Below, in pieces: positions 1 through 8,587 of a DNA stretch of 64,000 nt (positions within the stretch are counted from its first letter, which is position 1; every line of letters begins with the position of its first letter). The DNA lies in assembly GCA_965238215.1 (NCBI GenBank), contig OZ250180.1, positions 2,294,001-2,358,000 of the forward strand. Reading direction: 5' to 3'. The notes under the pieces are model-generated. The model had not been told where the DNA came from. It ran no database searches and was given only the letters and a program-made list of their open reading frames with translations. This stretch comes from JAPULR01 sp965238215 (GTDB lineage Bacteria; Chloroflexota; Dehalococcoidia; Lucifugimonadales; GCA-2712585). The position numbers were made by a program, and so were the translations under genes.

Positions 1-33
1 CGGCGGCACCGTAGTATTGGGGAGGGACTAGAG

Positions 34-441
34 ATGAGCGAGTGGAAGAGACCCCTACCGACCATCACCGGCGAAAGCCTTCCGTACTGGGAGGCCTGCC
101 AGCGGGGAGAGTTGCTGATTCAGCGATGCGACCAGTGCCGGGAGTACCAGTTCTATCCCCGCGGCATCTGCGCCAACTGCTTCACCGGCAAGGTGCAGTG
201 GGTCAAGTCCAGCGGCAAAGGCTCCGTCTGGACCTTCACCGTCACCCGGCAGAACCGCACCGCCGGTTTCGACGAAGGCCCTTACGCCCTGGCCCTGGTG
301 GAGCTTGAGGAGGGCGTGAAGATGTTTACCAACATCGTCGGCTGCGATCCCTTCGACGTTCGGATTGGCATGCCCGTCGAGGTTACTTTCGTCAAGGCCA
401 ATAGCCAGGTAACCGTGCCCTTCTTCAAACCCGCGGAGTAG
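34..441 (+). CDS. Zn-ribbon OB-fold protein (DUF35 family)
   Basis: A 135-residue protein with the two-part DUF35 layout. An N-terminal rubredoxin-like zinc ribbon carries C32-x2-C35 and C46-x2-C49, and a small OB fold follows (about residues 55-130, beginning near GSVWTFTV). DUF35 proteins usually partner thiolases, HMG-CoA synthase-like enzymes or acyl-CoA enzymes and are thought to bind acyl-CoA; that role is family knowledge, since no thiolase is visible here. A thiolase partner may lie just upstream, outside the window. The ATG follows a GGGAGGGA ribosome site, and the amidase starts 7 bp after the stop, so the two are probably co-transcribed. Family assignment is firm; the substrate is unknown. 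Confidence 0.85.
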   Translation: MSEWKRPLPTITGESLPYWEACQRGELLIQRCDQCREYQFYPRGICANCFTGKVQWVKSSGKGSVWTFTVTRQNRTAGFDEGPYALALVELEEGVKMFTNIVGCDPFDVRIGMPVEVTFVKANSQVTVPFFKPAE

Positions 442-448
442 GTGAAAA

Positions 449-1873
449 ATGGACTCCCTAGAACTCTGCTACATGAGCGTGGACGAGCTTTCGCCCCTGA
501 TACGGGATGGGGAAGTCTCGCCCGTGGAAGTTACCCAGGCGCACCTTGGGAGAATCGCCGCCACGGAACCCCGGCTCAACGCCTTCATAACCTTGCTTGA
601 GGACCAGGCGCTGGCCGACGCTCGGGAAGCGGAGGGTGAGATAGGGGAAGGGCGATATCGCGGCCCGCTCCACGGCATTTCGCTGGGCCTGAAAGACCTC
701 TATTACACCGAGGGCGTGATAACGACTTCCGGGGTGCGGATATATGAAGACTTTGTGCCGAGCTACGACAGCACCGTCACCCGCCGGATGAGAGAAGCGG
801 GGACTGTTCTTCTAGGCAAGCTGAACCTGGCGCCGTTGGCCATGAGCGGGCGGGGAGAGAACCCCTTCTTTGGCGACGCGCTGAATCCGTGGGACACAGA
901 TATGGTCCCCGGGGGATCCAGCAGCGGCTCCGGCGTGGCCGCCGCCACGGGCCAGTGTACCATTACCATGGGTTCCGACACCGGCGGCTCCATCCGAATC
1001 CCGGCGTCCTTCTGCAACCTGGTCGGTCACAAACCCACCTATGGACTGGTGAGTCGCTACGGAGTCAGCCCTCTCTCCTGGGGGTTGGACCACTGCGGCC
1101 CCATGACTCGGACCGTCATGGATACCGCCCACGCCATGAACGCAATCGCTGGTCACGACCCCAACGACCCGACTTCCGCCCGCATTGACGTTCCCGACTA
1201 TGCGGCGTCCGCGCGAGAAGGCATTCGGGGTCTCCGTATCGGTATGCCAAGGGAATTCTTCGATATGCCCATGGAGGCCGAGGTAAGAAGCGTCGTGCAG
1301 AAGGCTATGGTTGTGCTGGAGGAGCTTGGGGCGGAGCTGGTGGAGGTCTCCTGGCCCAATTTCTACCGAGCCGTCACGATGGGCCACATCATCTCCATAA
1401 CGGAGGCGTCTTCGATACACACCCACCTGGTGGAGACAAGAGGGTCCGAGGAAGTATCCAAGATACTGCGAAAGTTCCCCCGAATAGAGGCGGGGATGAT
1501 GATATCCGCTGCCGACTATCTGGAGGTGCTTAAGCTTCGCCGGAACTACACCGAAGAGAGCCACCAGGCGATGAAGGACGTGGACCTGCTGGTTGGGCCC
1601 ACTATGCCCATGACGCCCTTCCCCCTGGCCGCCGCCGAGGTGCAGCTAGAGGGCAAGAGCTTCGGTGCGGAGAAGGCCATACCCACTTTCACCCGCCCCT
1701 ACGACCTGAACGGCTTTCCCGCCGTCTCCGTGCCGTGCGGGTTCTCTGAAGCGGGCCTGCCAATCGGGCTGCAGATAGCCGCGAAACCCTACCGGGACCA
1801 CGTGGCCTTCCGCGCTGCTTACGCCTACGAACAGGCTACCGAGTGGCACAAACAACGCCCGCCCCTCCCGTAG
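449..1873 (+). CDS. Amidase signature family hydrolase
   Basis: A 474-residue amidase signature enzyme that hydrolyses a carboxamide to acid and ammonia in the cytoplasm. The Ser-cisSer-Lys triad is visible: Lys82 in GLKDLYYTEG, the glycine/serine loop GGSSSGSG at 155-162, and the nucleophile Ser181 in GSDTGGSIR. Length is normal for stand-alone amidases and GatA (about 470-490). GatB and GatC are not adjacent, so a catabolic amidase is more likely than Glu-tRNA(Gln) amidotransferase, but GatA cannot be excluded from sequence alone. It follows the DUF35 gene closely and precedes an amidohydrolase, which suggests a degradation cluster. The substrate is unknown. Confidence 0.85.
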   Translation: MDSLELCYMSVDELSPLIRDGEVSPVEVTQAHLGRIAATEPRLNAFITLLEDQALADAREAEGEIGEGRYRGPLHGISLGLKDLYYTEGVITTSGVRIYEDFVPSYDSTVTRRMREAGTVLLGKLNLAPLAMSGRGENPFFGDALNPWDTDMVPGGSSSGSGVAAATGQCTITMGSDTGGSIRIPASFCNLVGHKPTYGLVSRYGVSPLSWGLDHCGPMTRTVMDTAHAMNAIAGHDPNDPTSARIDVPDYAASAREGIRGLRIGMPREFFDMPMEAEVRSVVQKAMVVLEELGAELVEVSWPNFYRAVTMGHIISITEASSIHTHLVETRGSEEVSKILRKFPRIEAGMMISAADYLEVLKLRRNYTEESHQAMKDVDLLVGPTMPMTPFPLAAAEVQLEGKSFGAEKAIPTFTRPYDLNGFPAVSVPCGFSEAGLPIGLQIAAKPYRDHVAFRAAYAYEQATEWHKQRPPLP

Positions 1874-1925
1874 CAGTCAATTATTGACAACACCCGGCGC
1901 CAATAGCGGCTAAAGCGGCAAGCGA

Positions 1926-1954
1926 TTGACAGCGCCCAAAACCAATGATTCAAT
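1926..1954 (+). promoter_or_regulatory. Predicted sigma-70-type promoter for the amidohydrolase at 2010
   Basis: A perfect TTGACA (1926-1931) lies 17 bp before TTCAAT (1949-1954, 4 of 6 to TATAAT). The preceding DNA carries a near-direct repeat of the -35 context, ATTGACAACACCC at about 1881 and ATTGACAGCGCCC at about 1925. Placement in the only sizeable gap before the gene supports a promoter here; the match alone is modest. Confidence 0.35.
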
Positions 1955-2009
1955 AGGAATCAGATAGAAATTGATGGGTACGGTATATTTCAGATAGGAG
2001 AATCCAGCC

Positions 2010-3140
2010 ATGCGCAACGGATTTAGAGTAATTGACGCTGACGGGCATTTCTACGAGCCCGAAGACCTTTGGGACAAGTACCTAAGCCCCGAGTTCCAGG
2101 ATAGAAGGCCCAAGGTTGCTCGGATGCTGGGGAATTCCATGGTCCAGTTTGAAGGAGAAGAGGGCGGCGTTTCCCGCTCCGAGAAGCTCTTCTCCGAGAT
2201 GGACAACAAGTTTGGCCACGCCTTTCGGGATGGTTGGACTCTGGAGAGCCGCATCAAGGACATGGATACGGAGGGATGGGACATCCAGGTTTGCCTACCC
2301 ACCAAGGCCGTGTCGCTGCCCGCCTTCATCCCATTGGACGTCCAGGGGGCCATGTGCCTTGCTTACAACAGTTGGGCCCACGACTTTTGCAGCGGCGCGC
2401 CGGAACGAATCAAGTTCACTGCCACGGTGCCGGGACATGACATCGACGACATGGTGGCTGAGATTCGCCGATCCGTTTCGGAGTTGGGCGCAGTTTCCAT
2501 TTTCTTGCCCAAGGCTATCCCGGAGAAGATGTGGCACCATCCGGACTACACCAAGGTCTGGGAAACTGTCACCGACTTGGACGTCCCTATTTCGGTGCAC
2601 GGCAGCAGCAGCGCCAGCGGCGAACCCTGGACTAATGCCCGCTACAACCCACACGCCGGCCCCTTCATCGCCTTGGGACAGGCCATCGGCTTTCCCTTCG
2701 AGAACATGATCAACCTGGGCCACTTCATGTACAGCGGCATCCTGGACAAATTCCCAAACCTCAAATTGCTTATCCTGGAGGCCAACTCCGGCTGGGTGCC
2801 CTTCTGGCTGAACAGGCTGGAGAAGTATTGCGAAGGTCGGCAGTCCGTCTTTTTCGACGATCACCCGCTCAACCTGACGCCCCAGGAGTATTTCTTGCGG
2901 CAGTGCGCCGTGGCGGCCGACGCCGACGAACCTTCAATCAAGTACGTGGTGGACTACATTGGCGACGACAACATCGTGTTCAACACGGACTATCCCCACC
3001 CCGACGCTCCGGCGACGAACGAACCCCTGCCCAACATGATGGAGCAGCCCCTTTCGGAAGAAACCAAGAGGAAGATCCTCTGGGACAACTCAGTCAAGAT
3101 ATACGGGGAGCGGTTGGTTGCGGGACATCCCCACGCGTGA
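2010..3140 (+). CDS. Amidohydrolase family 2 protein (ACMSD-like), paralogue 1
   Basis: A 376-residue TIM-barrel metal hydrolase/decarboxylase of the amidohydrolase-2 group, which includes aminocarboxymuconate-semialdehyde decarboxylase and related ring-acid decarboxylases. Expected metal-site positions are visible: Asp11-Gly-His13 at the N-terminus, His197 in SVHGSSS and Asp327 in NTDYPHP near the C-terminus. The N-terminal DGH and the NTDYPH motif differ from the DSH and GSDYPH found in the two other paralogues in this window (4305 and 11148), so the three probably act on different substrates. An AGGAG-like site precedes the ATG. The reaction cannot be named from sequence. Confidence 0.82.
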   Translation: MRNGFRVIDADGHFYEPEDLWDKYLSPEFQDRRPKVARMLGNSMVQFEGEEGGVSRSEKLFSEMDNKFGHAFRDGWTLESRIKDMDTEGWDIQVCLPTKAVSLPAFIPLDVQGAMCLAYNSWAHDFCSGAPERIKFTATVPGHDIDDMVAEIRRSVSELGAVSIFLPKAIPEKMWHHPDYTKVWETVTDLDVPISVHGSSSASGEPWTNARYNPHAGPFIALGQAIGFPFENMINLGHFMYSGILDKFPNLKLLILEANSGWVPFWLNRLEKYCEGRQSVFFDDHPLNLTPQEYFLRQCAVAADADEPSIKYVVDYIGDDNIVFNTDYPHPDAPATNEPLPNMMEQPLSEETKRKILWDNSVKIYGERLVAGHPHA

Positions 3141-3193
3141 ATGCGCCCCTGCGACAACCCCGGCACAACAGTTAGAACTTGGGAGAATGTGTG

Positions 3194-3721
3194 ATGCAGA
3201 TTTGCTCTAAACTTAGACAGCCTGTCCTGTACGTGGCGGGCCTTTCGGTCCTTTTTCTGCTGGTGGTGGCGGCCTGCGGCGGGGGAAACGGAGACGACGA
3301 ACCCCCCGCTCCCGTGGCCACTGCTGCGCCAGCCACCCAGCCACCGGCCGAGACCCCAGCGGCAACTCCCCAGACAGGAGCGCCCTCGTCCGGCTCGGAG
3401 ACCCTGTTCATCACCGCCAACGAAACGGGGACCATCGCAGTTGAATTGACCGTCGGCGACATCCTGGAATTGAGTTTCGACGTGGAGTCGATGATCACGG
3501 GAGGCCAGAATGTCAGCGCCGGCATCGGAAAGGCCACCGAAGGCATCAAGCTTGTCATAAATGACTCCTTGGGTACTCCGCTGGTGACCATCGACGATAC
3601 GACGGATTCGGACACCGTTTCGGTTGAAGCTGAGATCAACGGAGAGCATCAGATATTCTTCTTCAACCCCTTCCCCCTGCAGGCGGTAAACGTTAACGTA
3701 AGCTGGGTGGTGAACCCGTAA
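3194..3721 (+). CDS. Secreted lipoprotein of unknown function
   Basis: The predicted protein has 175 residues. A hydrophobic signal segment ends in the lipobox VVAAC, followed by a Gly/Asp stretch and a Pro/Ala/Thr-rich linker, then a beta-rich domain of about 120 residues. This architecture indicates a lipid-anchored extracytoplasmic protein. The ATG at 3194 was preferred over the upstream TTG at 3179 because GGGAG sits 8 bases before it. The C-terminal domain has hydrophobic strands, and its text (a repulsion-from-zero pattern such as TIAVELTVGDILELSFDVES) is reminiscent of emp24/GOLD-like beta-sandwich domains, but I do not recognise it firmly. It lies between two amidohydrolases, with no evident functional link. 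Confidence 0.7.
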   Translation: MQICSKLRQPVLYVAGLSVLFLLVVAACGGGNGDDEPPAPVATAAPATQPPAETPAATPQTGAPSSGSETLFITANETGTIAVELTVGDILELSFDVESMITGGQNVSAGIGKATEGIKLVINDSLGTPLVTIDDTTDSDTVSVEAEINGEHQIFFFNPFPLQAVNVNVSWVVNP

Positions 3722-3864
3722 GGTCGTATCCGCCACCGTCCTGTACTTGGATGATAAATAATTCAGGCTCTTCTCCGCCAAGAGCAGGTGGATTGGTTGA
3801 GGATGAGTGACATCTGTGCTAAAATCAAGAACAACAGTACAAAAGGCGGCACACTGATAATTCT

Positions 3865-4125
3865 ATGGTAACCACGGAAGCGCCAGTAACCAGATCCGAG
3901 TTGCGGGAAGAAATCGGGTCTCTCAAAGCGGACATGCGGGGAGAAATGGCGTCTCTTAAAGCCGACATACGACAAGAACTGGCGTTGCTGCGAGACGAAT
4001 TTCGGCAGCATTACGCCACCAAAGCAGACCTGAAGGAATTGGAACTACGGCTAATGGTTCGATTGGGTGGCCTTATGATTACGGGCTTCGCCCTTGTTAT
4101 TGGTGTAATGAGGTTGTGGCCATAG
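3865..4125 (+). CDS. Small coiled-coil protein with C-terminal membrane anchor
   Basis: This 86-residue protein has an amphipathic heptad region (about residues 10-60) with the repeated unit SLKADMRGEMASLKADIRQE, then a single hydrophobic helix (about 67-84) ending in RLWP. It resembles the short coiled-coil-plus-TM proteins related to the CCDC90/DUF1640 group. A similar design with the membrane helix at the other end is encoded at 34770-35057. A perfect terminator follows at 4161, so the gene is probably its own unit. It may oligomerise at the membrane; function is unknown. Confidence 0.6.
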   Translation: MVTTEAPVTRSELREEIGSLKADMRGEMASLKADIRQELALLRDEFRQHYATKADLKELELRLMVRLGGLMITGFALVIGVMRLWP

Positions 4126-4160
4126 AATAGCAACAAACTCACAGTATCCAAGGAGACGCC

Positions 4161-4200
4161 AAGACCGCCCCTTCAATTACGGAGGTCGGGCGGTCTTTTG
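4161..4200 (+). terminator. Rho-independent terminator
   Basis: A perfect 10-bp stem pairs AAGACCGCCC (4161-4170) with GGGCGGTCTT (4188-4197), with a 17-base loop and a run of T at 4196-4199. It sits 36 bp past the small coiled-coil gene and ends that transcript before the promoter at 4225. Confidence 0.8.
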
Positions 4201-4224
4201 CTGTAGATTGGTTTGGGCGTATTC

Positions 4225-4253
4225 TTGACACCGGGGAGTGTCTTCAATAACAT
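4225..4253 (+). promoter_or_regulatory. Predicted promoter for the amidohydrolase at 4305
   Basis: TTGACA (4225-4230), a 17-bp spacer and TAACAT (4248-4253) lie directly after the terminator and give a leader of about 45 bases. The same -10 hexamer occurs in the predicted formamidase promoter at 28579. Confidence 0.55.
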
Positions 4254-4304
4254 CTGGCCAATCGGAAGGCGGAGTTGAATACTAAAGGAGAGGTGGAGAC
4301 AATT

Positions 4305-5432
4305 ATGGGTTACAACATTATTTCCGGGGATAGCCACATTGACCTGCGGTTCATGCCGGAGGATCTTTTCGTCGCCAACGCGGCGGCGGGGATGGTAGAC
4401 AAGATGCCCCACGTGGTGGAAACGGGCAAGGGCCGCCGCTGGAACGCCGGGGGAGTTGACTTGGGCGTGGTCGGCCACGAGGTGGACCCGCGCACCTTTA
4501 GCACGGAGATGGGGACCCGTTGGAACGCCATGATTGCCGCCGGCTTCTACGAAGACGCCGACCAGGGGTACCACCCCACCAACCCGGACCTCCGAATCAA
4601 GGACCAGGACAAGGACGGCGTTGACGCGGAGGTCATCTACGGCCTTCTCCGCATATCCGCCCTCCTGGACGACAACGATCAGATTGTCGAAATCTTCCGC
4701 ATCTATAATGACTGGCTGACGGATTTCTGCAAGAGCCACCCTGGCCGCTTCGCAGGATTGGCCTGCATTCCCAACCACAGCCCGCAGGCAGCTGCAGACG
4801 AGCTTCGCCGCGCCGCGACTATCGGCCTCCACGGCGGCGACTTCGGCGTGGCTGGCGCGGTCAAGCCTATCTATCATCGGGACTGGGACGTGCTTTGGGA
4901 AGCCTCCCACGATACGGGCCTTTCCATTTCGTTCCATACCACGGGTCTGCGGCCCCGGGCCGTGGATGCGTCGGAGGCCTCCGAGTACGACGAGGTGTAC
5001 CACAACGTTCGCACCACCATGTTCCAGCTTCAGGGTGCAGAGTTCGTCACCAGCATAATTTTCTCCGGCGCTTGCGAACGGTACCCCAACTTCAAGTTCG
5101 TTCTGGGAGAGTGCGGCGTCAGCTGGATACCCTACGTCATCGACCGGATGGACCACGAAGGCGAAGGCCAGTCGGGCATCTCCATGCTGCCCAGCGAGTA
5201 CTGGAACCGCCAGGGATTCTCCACCTTCCAGAAAGAGAACGTGGCGGGCCACCTCATTCACCTCGTAGGCGAAGGCAACGTCATCTGGGGTTCCGACTAT
5301 CCCCACCAGGACGGCGTTTGGCCCGACTCGTTGCAGACTATCGAGGACAACCTCCGTGACCTGAAAGACCCTTCCGCCAAGCAGAAGGTGATCAGAGATA
5401 ACTCGGCGGCTCTCTACGGCTTCCAGTTGTAG
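4305..5432 (+). CDS. Amidohydrolase family 2 protein, paralogue 2
   Basis: A 375-residue amidohydrolase-2 enzyme. Metal-binding positions are Asp9-Ser-His11 (GDSHIDLR), the central SFHTTG histidine and the C-terminal GSDYPHQDG aspartate. The start was set at ATG 4305, preceded by GGTGGAG at a good distance, rather than at TTG 4275. It has its own promoter and follows a terminator, so it is regulated apart from paralogue 1. The enzymes share the fold but have different loops around the site, suggesting distinct small carboxylate or lactone-like substrates. It converges on the minus-strand membrane gene ending at 5489. The reaction is not assigned. Confidence 0.82.
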   Translation: MGYNIISGDSHIDLRFMPEDLFVANAAAGMVDKMPHVVETGKGRRWNAGGVDLGVVGHEVDPRTFSTEMGTRWNAMIAAGFYEDADQGYHPTNPDLRIKDQDKDGVDAEVIYGLLRISALLDDNDQIVEIFRIYNDWLTDFCKSHPGRFAGLACIPNHSPQAAADELRRAATIGLHGGDFGVAGAVKPIYHRDWDVLWEASHDTGLSISFHTTGLRPRAVDASEASEYDEVYHNVRTTMFQLQGAEFVTSIIFSGACERYPNFKFVLGECGVSWIPYVIDRMDHEGEGQSGISMLPSEYWNRQGFSTFQKENVAGHLIHLVGEGNVIWGSDYPHQDGVWPDSLQTIEDNLRDLKDPSAKQKVIRDNSAALYGFQL

Positions 5433-5488
5433 CGCCTGATCTGTCCTCAGCGGCCTCGGTGGGCGAGTGCCCTGGCACCCCGCTCCGC

Positions 5489-7033
5489 CTAGCTCGACTC
5501 AGTAATGGGCTGGGCCAGAATCCAGAGGCTGACCATGGTGTAGCCCACCATAAGGGCTAGCATGGGCAGTTGGCTTCTGAGCGCCAAACTCCGCTCTTTG
5601 AAGGTGCGCAAGGCGATGGTGTGGGCTAAGAACACGGATATAATATGTCCCACTACTATTGCGGCCACGGCCAGGAGCCAGGTTGTGCGGGCGTTTATGA
5701 TCCGCAGGTTCGTCTGATAGTCCGTTGTTCCGAACAGGTCCCAACCCATGCCCAGAGGGTCCGACGCCAGCGGGATAGCCAGCTGCCCCTGAATTAGCAG
5801 GAACGAAAGAAAATGGGCCAAGTGGTAGGCCAGAGCTATGGGGATGAGGGAGTAGACGAAGGTTCGGGCTATTTTGTTCACAGCCTCAGGGCGCCTGACG
5901 ATGCGGGCTATGAGCCATGACGTGGCCAGGTAGACCAGGCCGAAGAGGAGCGGGAAGGTCAGAAGCCCCAGCGTACCCGCGACGTCATTGCTTCCCCCAA
6001 ATGTGCCACTAAGCCTGTCGTGAATGTCGGCCCACAACGGGGTGGCCGCGAGACCGTCGTAGGTAACCGTCGAAAGGAGGAGCACCACCAGCGCCGCGAT
6101 CGAAGTGGAAACAACTTCGTTGCGAAGAAGGCCGGCGGCGAACGGCCTAAGGTTGAACTCCCTTCTGTTGTGGCGCGCCCTGCTGAAACACCGGCGGCAG
6201 TCGATGCAGATGTCGTCCTTGTCACGGCAGTCCAGCGGACACGCCCGGCAGGTGGATTCGTCCATGGTGCGAAGCTCCGTGGGGGCGAATTTGGACAGGA
6301 ATCCGAACACCAAGGTGAAGGCCTCGCCGTGTCGAAGCCACTGGTCCTTGCCGTAGATGATCATTCCCGCCCAGGTGATGACGGAGTAGTTGATAGCGAG
6401 GCGGGCCAGGTGAGCAGGCACGGCGGCGTCCACGTACACTAGCTCTATCCAGGCGAAGGCCCAGAAGAAGACGAGGGCGGGCCAGACGCCGAAACGCACA
6501 GGGTAGCGGTACCCCAGGTTTAGTTCCTTGCCGTCGGTGGCGGTAACGAAGGCCCACTCCACCCAGGAGAAAATTATCTTCCAGGGATTGACGATGGCCC
6601 ACACGTTGCCTAACAACGCCGACACGTAGGCCAAGCCCACCCACCACAGAATCCAAACCAGCGTCGGTCCTGCGTTGTCCGTGGGTTCTTGTTCGCCCAC
6701 AAGCCCGCCAATAACCACCAGGAGAAAGAGTCCGATGGACGCCAGCTGCAAGGGCACAAGGGCGAGAGGGTGGGACAGCAGACGGAAGGGGAGCCACTTT
6801 AGCAGGTTGACCCGGGGGTATGTTCGTCCCCCCCGGTCTCCCCGCATGAATAGGCCGATGACGACGAAGGAGAGGGCGACGGCCGCCCCGGCGCCGGTGA
6901 CGTAAAGCCACAGAGGGACCGGCAGGTCGTATCGCTCGCCGAAGCCGTGGGCGTAGACCGTAGTCGGCGTAAGCGCCGCCGCGCCGAGGCCGATAGCCCC
7001 GCCCGCCAGAGCTATCCGTGCTAATGGACGCAT
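5489..7033 (-). CDS. Polytopic membrane protein with cytoplasmic six-cysteine motif
   Basis: A 514-residue protein with an N-terminal signal-like helix and about ten further hydrophobic segments. After the signal comes the short motif HGFGERYDLPVP. A hydrophilic loop holds six cysteines: C262-x2-C265-x3-C269-x6-C276-x2-C279-x2-C282, suited to a metal or Fe-S centre. The overall text resembles membrane proteins in Actinobacteria and Chloroflexi databases labelled fenitrothion hydrolase; I regard that label as uninformative. It is the last gene of a minus-strand run with three extracytoplasmic His-rich or cupredoxin-like proteins, so metal handling or membrane redox chemistry is a reasonable inference. 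The ATG follows AAAGGGTGA. Confidence 0.65.
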   Translation of the reverse strand: MRPLARIALAGGAIGLGAAALTPTTVYAHGFGERYDLPVPLWLYVTGAGAAVALSFVVIGLFMRGDRGGRTYPRVNLLKWLPFRLLSHPLALVPLQLASIGLFLLVVIGGLVGEQEPTDNAGPTLVWILWWVGLAYVSALLGNVWAIVNPWKIIFSWVEWAFVTATDGKELNLGYRYPVRFGVWPALVFFWAFAWIELVYVDAAVPAHLARLAINYSVITWAGMIIYGKDQWLRHGEAFTLVFGFLSKFAPTELRTMDESTCRACPLDCRDKDDICIDCRRCFSRARHNRREFNLRPFAAGLLRNEVVSTSIAALVVLLLSTVTYDGLAATPLWADIHDRLSGTFGGSNDVAGTLGLLTFPLLFGLVYLATSWLIARIVRRPEAVNKIARTFVYSLIPIALAYHLAHFLSFLLIQGQLAIPLASDPLGMGWDLFGTTDYQTNLRIINARTTWLLAVAAIVVGHIISVFLAHTIALRTFKERSLALRSQLPMLALMVGYTMVSLWILAQPITESS

Positions 7034-7112
7034 GCCGTCACCCTTTCTTTGGTGGAATTTTCTTTCCCAAGGCGCGAATCAAGCGCGGCTCTGCCATAAC
7101 TCCGAGGCGTCG

Positions 7113-7910
7113 TTATCGTGGGAGCACTACTAGGCGGCCAAGGTCGATTTCCGACGGCTCCGACGCCGAAGGTTGGCCTTCGTGGTGGTCTGACGCGTCC
7201 GCAGCTTCGCCTGGGACGACCACAGTCGTCGTTGCCTCCACGGGGTGCTCGCCCTTGGTGTACTGCTCGTGGCTGTTGGCGTTGAGAGTAACGCGGATGG
7301 AACGCTCACCCGGGTCGAGGCCTGATAGGTGGTAGTAGTGACCATAGACGCGGTTGTCCTTCACCCCGTCGACGTAGACGTGGGCGTGGCCCTCGCCGGG
7401 CACGTGCTCGCCGCTGGCGTTCTCCGGCGCAAAGGTAAATCCAGTGGTGGTGATCTTGAGGTTCACGCCGGAAAGTTCGTCTAGCTTCGCCTCTACGCCC
7501 ACCGACAGGTCCGCCGGAGCTTCGATGGTCTTTTCGTGGTGTCCGTCACCTGCGGTTATGGCGTCGTGTCCTTCACCGTCGGACTCTGCCCCAACGTGGA
7601 TTGTAATTGGGAAGCTGCCGGTGGCGGTAGCGATGAAGCGCACACTGCCGGCAACTTGTGGGACGATCTCCAATTCGTGGTCGTAGCCGTGCAGGTGGAA
7701 GCTGGCGGCCTCGTCGGAAGTTACGTTGAAGGCGACAAGGTCGTCTTGCTTGACCTCCAGGGAGGACTCGAAGCCCACCAGGGCGCGGTCTGCAATTCGC
7801 AGGTCAAAGGTTACCTCTGCTGGCTCGTCGCCACCCGCGCAGGCGACAACGGCGAGGCTGCCAATTAGGACGAGTAATAGAAGCCAATTAGTAGAGATTG
7901 CCTTTGGCAT
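7113..7910 (-). CDS. Cupredoxin-like lipoprotein, His-rich
   Basis: A 265-residue lipoprotein. The signal ends in the lipobox VVAC with Cys24. A first domain (about 32-115) looks like a cupredoxin-type beta sandwich with the histidine motif FHLHGYDHE (His72, 74, 78). A Gly/His/Asp-rich linker follows, then a second domain with the signature GHAHVYVDG and conserved His/Tyr residues (about 150-250), similar to domains found with copper proteins. The ATG has a clear AAGGAG site. Its neighbours on the same strand are also extracytoplasmic and His-rich. Copper binding or delivery is inferred, not shown. Confidence 0.65.
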   Translation of the reverse strand: MPKAISTNWLLLLVLIGSLAVVACAGGDEPAEVTFDLRIADRALVGFESSLEVKQDDLVAFNVTSDEAASFHLHGYDHELEIVPQVAGSVRFIATATGSFPITIHVGAESDGEGHDAITAGDGHHEKTIEAPADLSVGVEAKLDELSGVNLKITTTGFTFAPENASGEHVPGEGHAHVYVDGVKDNRVYGHYYHLSGLDPGERSIRVTLNANSHEQYTKGEHPVEATTTVVVPGEAADASDHHEGQPSASEPSEIDLGRLVVLPR

Positions 7911-7946
7911 TCTTCACTCCTTTTCGTTAGTTTTGCAGTCTGCAAC

Positions 7947-8510
7947 CTATCTCCTTGCGCCTCGACCCCTGCGTTTTCGCCGCTTCCTGCCCCACGATAA
8001 GGCTGCCAATCCGGCGACGACCACCAGGACCAATAGTATTCCCACAACGCCCAAGTTTACGCTCCCGCGCCGGCTCACTGTGAGGGGGATGTCTACGGAA
8101 TCTTCGCCCAGGGAACCCCGGACTCGTAACGTGAACACCCATTGCCCAACCTCGTCTACGGGTAGATCAACAGTGAACAGGTTGGGGCCGTCCAGGGACG
8201 CTACGCCGGACACCGGCCCCACAGATTGTGGGTCTTCACCGCCGAGGCGGCCCCATAAGGCAATTTCGGCCTGCTCCACCGGTCCTATGCCGTCGGCCTG
8301 GGACAGGTACACCACGAAGTGCATGTTGCCGACGATGGGCGCGGTGGTGACCCGCAGAAAGTAGGGGCCGACGGCGCCGGAAAAGACATCCCGCGCGTTG
8401 GGGTGTATCCCGTTGGCTGTGGCGGGGGCGACGCCGAAGACCGCCGCGGCCGCCAGAAACCCCAGCGCCAGGGCCGTTATCGTCAATAGTCTAACTTTCA
8501 TACTTTCCAA
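7947..8510 (-). CDS. Secreted, C-terminally anchored Ig-like domain protein
   Basis: A 187-residue protein: N-terminal signal peptide (to about residue 33), a beta-rich extracytoplasmic domain, and a C-terminal membrane helix followed by a strongly basic tail (RKRRKRRGRGARR), so it faces outward with an arginine-rich cytoplasmic end. The domain text (YFLRVTTAP, QWVFTLRVRG) is like the YtkA/CopC-type beta sandwiches that accompany copper proteins, but the match is only by eye. The start is probably TTG at 8510, since AGGAG lies 5 bases upstream; ATG at 8501 is the alternative. The preceding gene product is His-rich and the next is cupredoxin-like, supporting one operon. Confidence 0.6.
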   Translation of the reverse strand: MESMKVRLLTITALALGFLAAAAVFGVAPATANGIHPNARDVFSGAVGPYFLRVTTAPIVGNMHFVVYLSQADGIGPVEQAEIALWGRLGGEDPQSVGPVSGVASLDGPNLFTVDLPVDEVGQWVFTLRVRGSLGEDSVDIPLTVSRRGSVNLGVVGILLVLVVVAGLAALSWGRKRRKRRGRGARR

Positions 8511-8587
8511 GGGCGCTCCTGCTCATAAGGCAATTGTACGGCAGCATGCCGTCCGGTTTCGGGTGGGGGAATGCGGACGCAAAGAGC

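Noticed and set aside
4171..5306. Long minus-strand reading frame opposite the amidohydrolase at 4305
   Set aside because: It mirrors a well-conserved enzyme; no domain or ribosome site supports it. Similar antisense frames under other GC-rich genes (for example 812-1564, 9547-10428 and 37612-38724) were dropped for the same reason.
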